A stretch of DNA of 64,000 nucleotides from Candidatus Polarisedimenticolaceae bacterium (lineage in GTDB: Bacteria; Acidobacteriota; Polarisedimenticolia; Polarisedimenticolales; DASRJG01). The notes beneath the pieces are model-generated. The model ran no database searches. It worked only from the letters and a program-made list of their open reading frames with translations, and was not told the DNA's origin. Of this stretch, positions 63,999 through 64,000 are shown in pieces (positions within the stretch are counted from its first letter, which is position 1; every line of letters begins with the position of its first letter). Where the stretch lies: NCBI GenBank assembly GCA_036275915.1, contig DASUCV010000001.1:114019-178018 (forward strand), read 5' to 3'. The translations under genes were made by a program, and so were the position numbers.

Positions 63999-64000
63999 TT

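Overview
This is a 64 kb stretch of a GC-rich bacterial chromosome with no rRNA, tRNA, CRISPR array or prophage that I can recognise. The gene mix points to a Gram-negative, heterotrophic bacterium, most like Acidobacteriota (Thermoanaerobaculia/Vicinamibacteria type) or a neighbouring deep phylum. The signs are a TonB receptor, lipoproteins, large secreted Kelch/thrombospondin-3, carboxypeptidase-regulatory and S8 proteins, several S9/M16 peptidases, DUF3857 proteins, DivIVA without Firmicute features, and a divergent proton pyrophosphatase. This placement is inference. Very tight gene packing with ATGA/GTGA/TTGA overlaps suggests translational coupling almost everywhere.

Layout. 1-4.7 kb (minus): a chain of C4-zinc-ribbon coiled-coil protein, RNase HI, YggS-type PLP protein, DivIVA and the start of imidazolonepropionase, preceded by a fused SpmA-SpmB membrane protein and a hemerythrin. 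4.7-11.5 kb (minus): a five-gene operon of transketolase, RlmN-like radical SAM enzyme, MATE exporter, CdsA-like membrane protein and a PlsC acyltransferase fused to a degenerate thymidylate-kinase-like domain. 11.5-20.3 kb: a PEBP protein and small ferredoxin, glutamate dehydrogenase, two YceI proteins, a ROK kinase, a TonB receptor and a BlaI/M56 pair. 20.4-26.9 kb (plus): M16 protease, oligopeptidase B, FAD oxidoreductase and a small BamE-like protein. 26.9-36.3 kb (minus): sugar-phosphate genes (gnd, pgi), Nth, an aldo/keto reductase, a HerA-like ATPase, a REP-associated tyrosine transposase (RAYT) and a ClpX-like AAA+ ATPase. 36.3-50.5 kb (minus): DUF3857/transglutaminase/TPR protein, a DUF4760-like protein, an 1869-residue Kelch plus thrombospondin-3 protein, and a three-gene unit with two paralogous Cys-rich mini-proteins. 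50.7-63.9 kb: S9 peptidase, sulfatase-fold lipoprotein with TPRs, two secreted proteins, membrane pyrophosphatase and a TrpF-like protein.

The most striking signal not explained by genes is a family of palindromic repeats sharing the core GGGGACAG. Three complete hairpins (15.2, 18.9 and 63.9 kb) have arms of 23-41 bp and always an 8-nt loop. A half copy lies at 32.9 kb. A sister pair of 29-bp inverted repeats at 34.2 and 35.2 kb flanks the RAYT gene. Two of these repeats lie in frame inside the coding sequence of the neighbouring HerA-like ATPase, where they are translated as linker peptides, and the others sit within about 5 nt of stop codons. The second unusual locus is the pair of secreted Cys-rich paralogs at 49.9-50.5 kb, coupled to a large carboxypeptidase-regulatory-like protein.

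Coordinates come from reading the sequence and are exact to about 1 base. Start codons inside long open frames were chosen from overlaps, ribosome-binding sites and family length. No database search was run.
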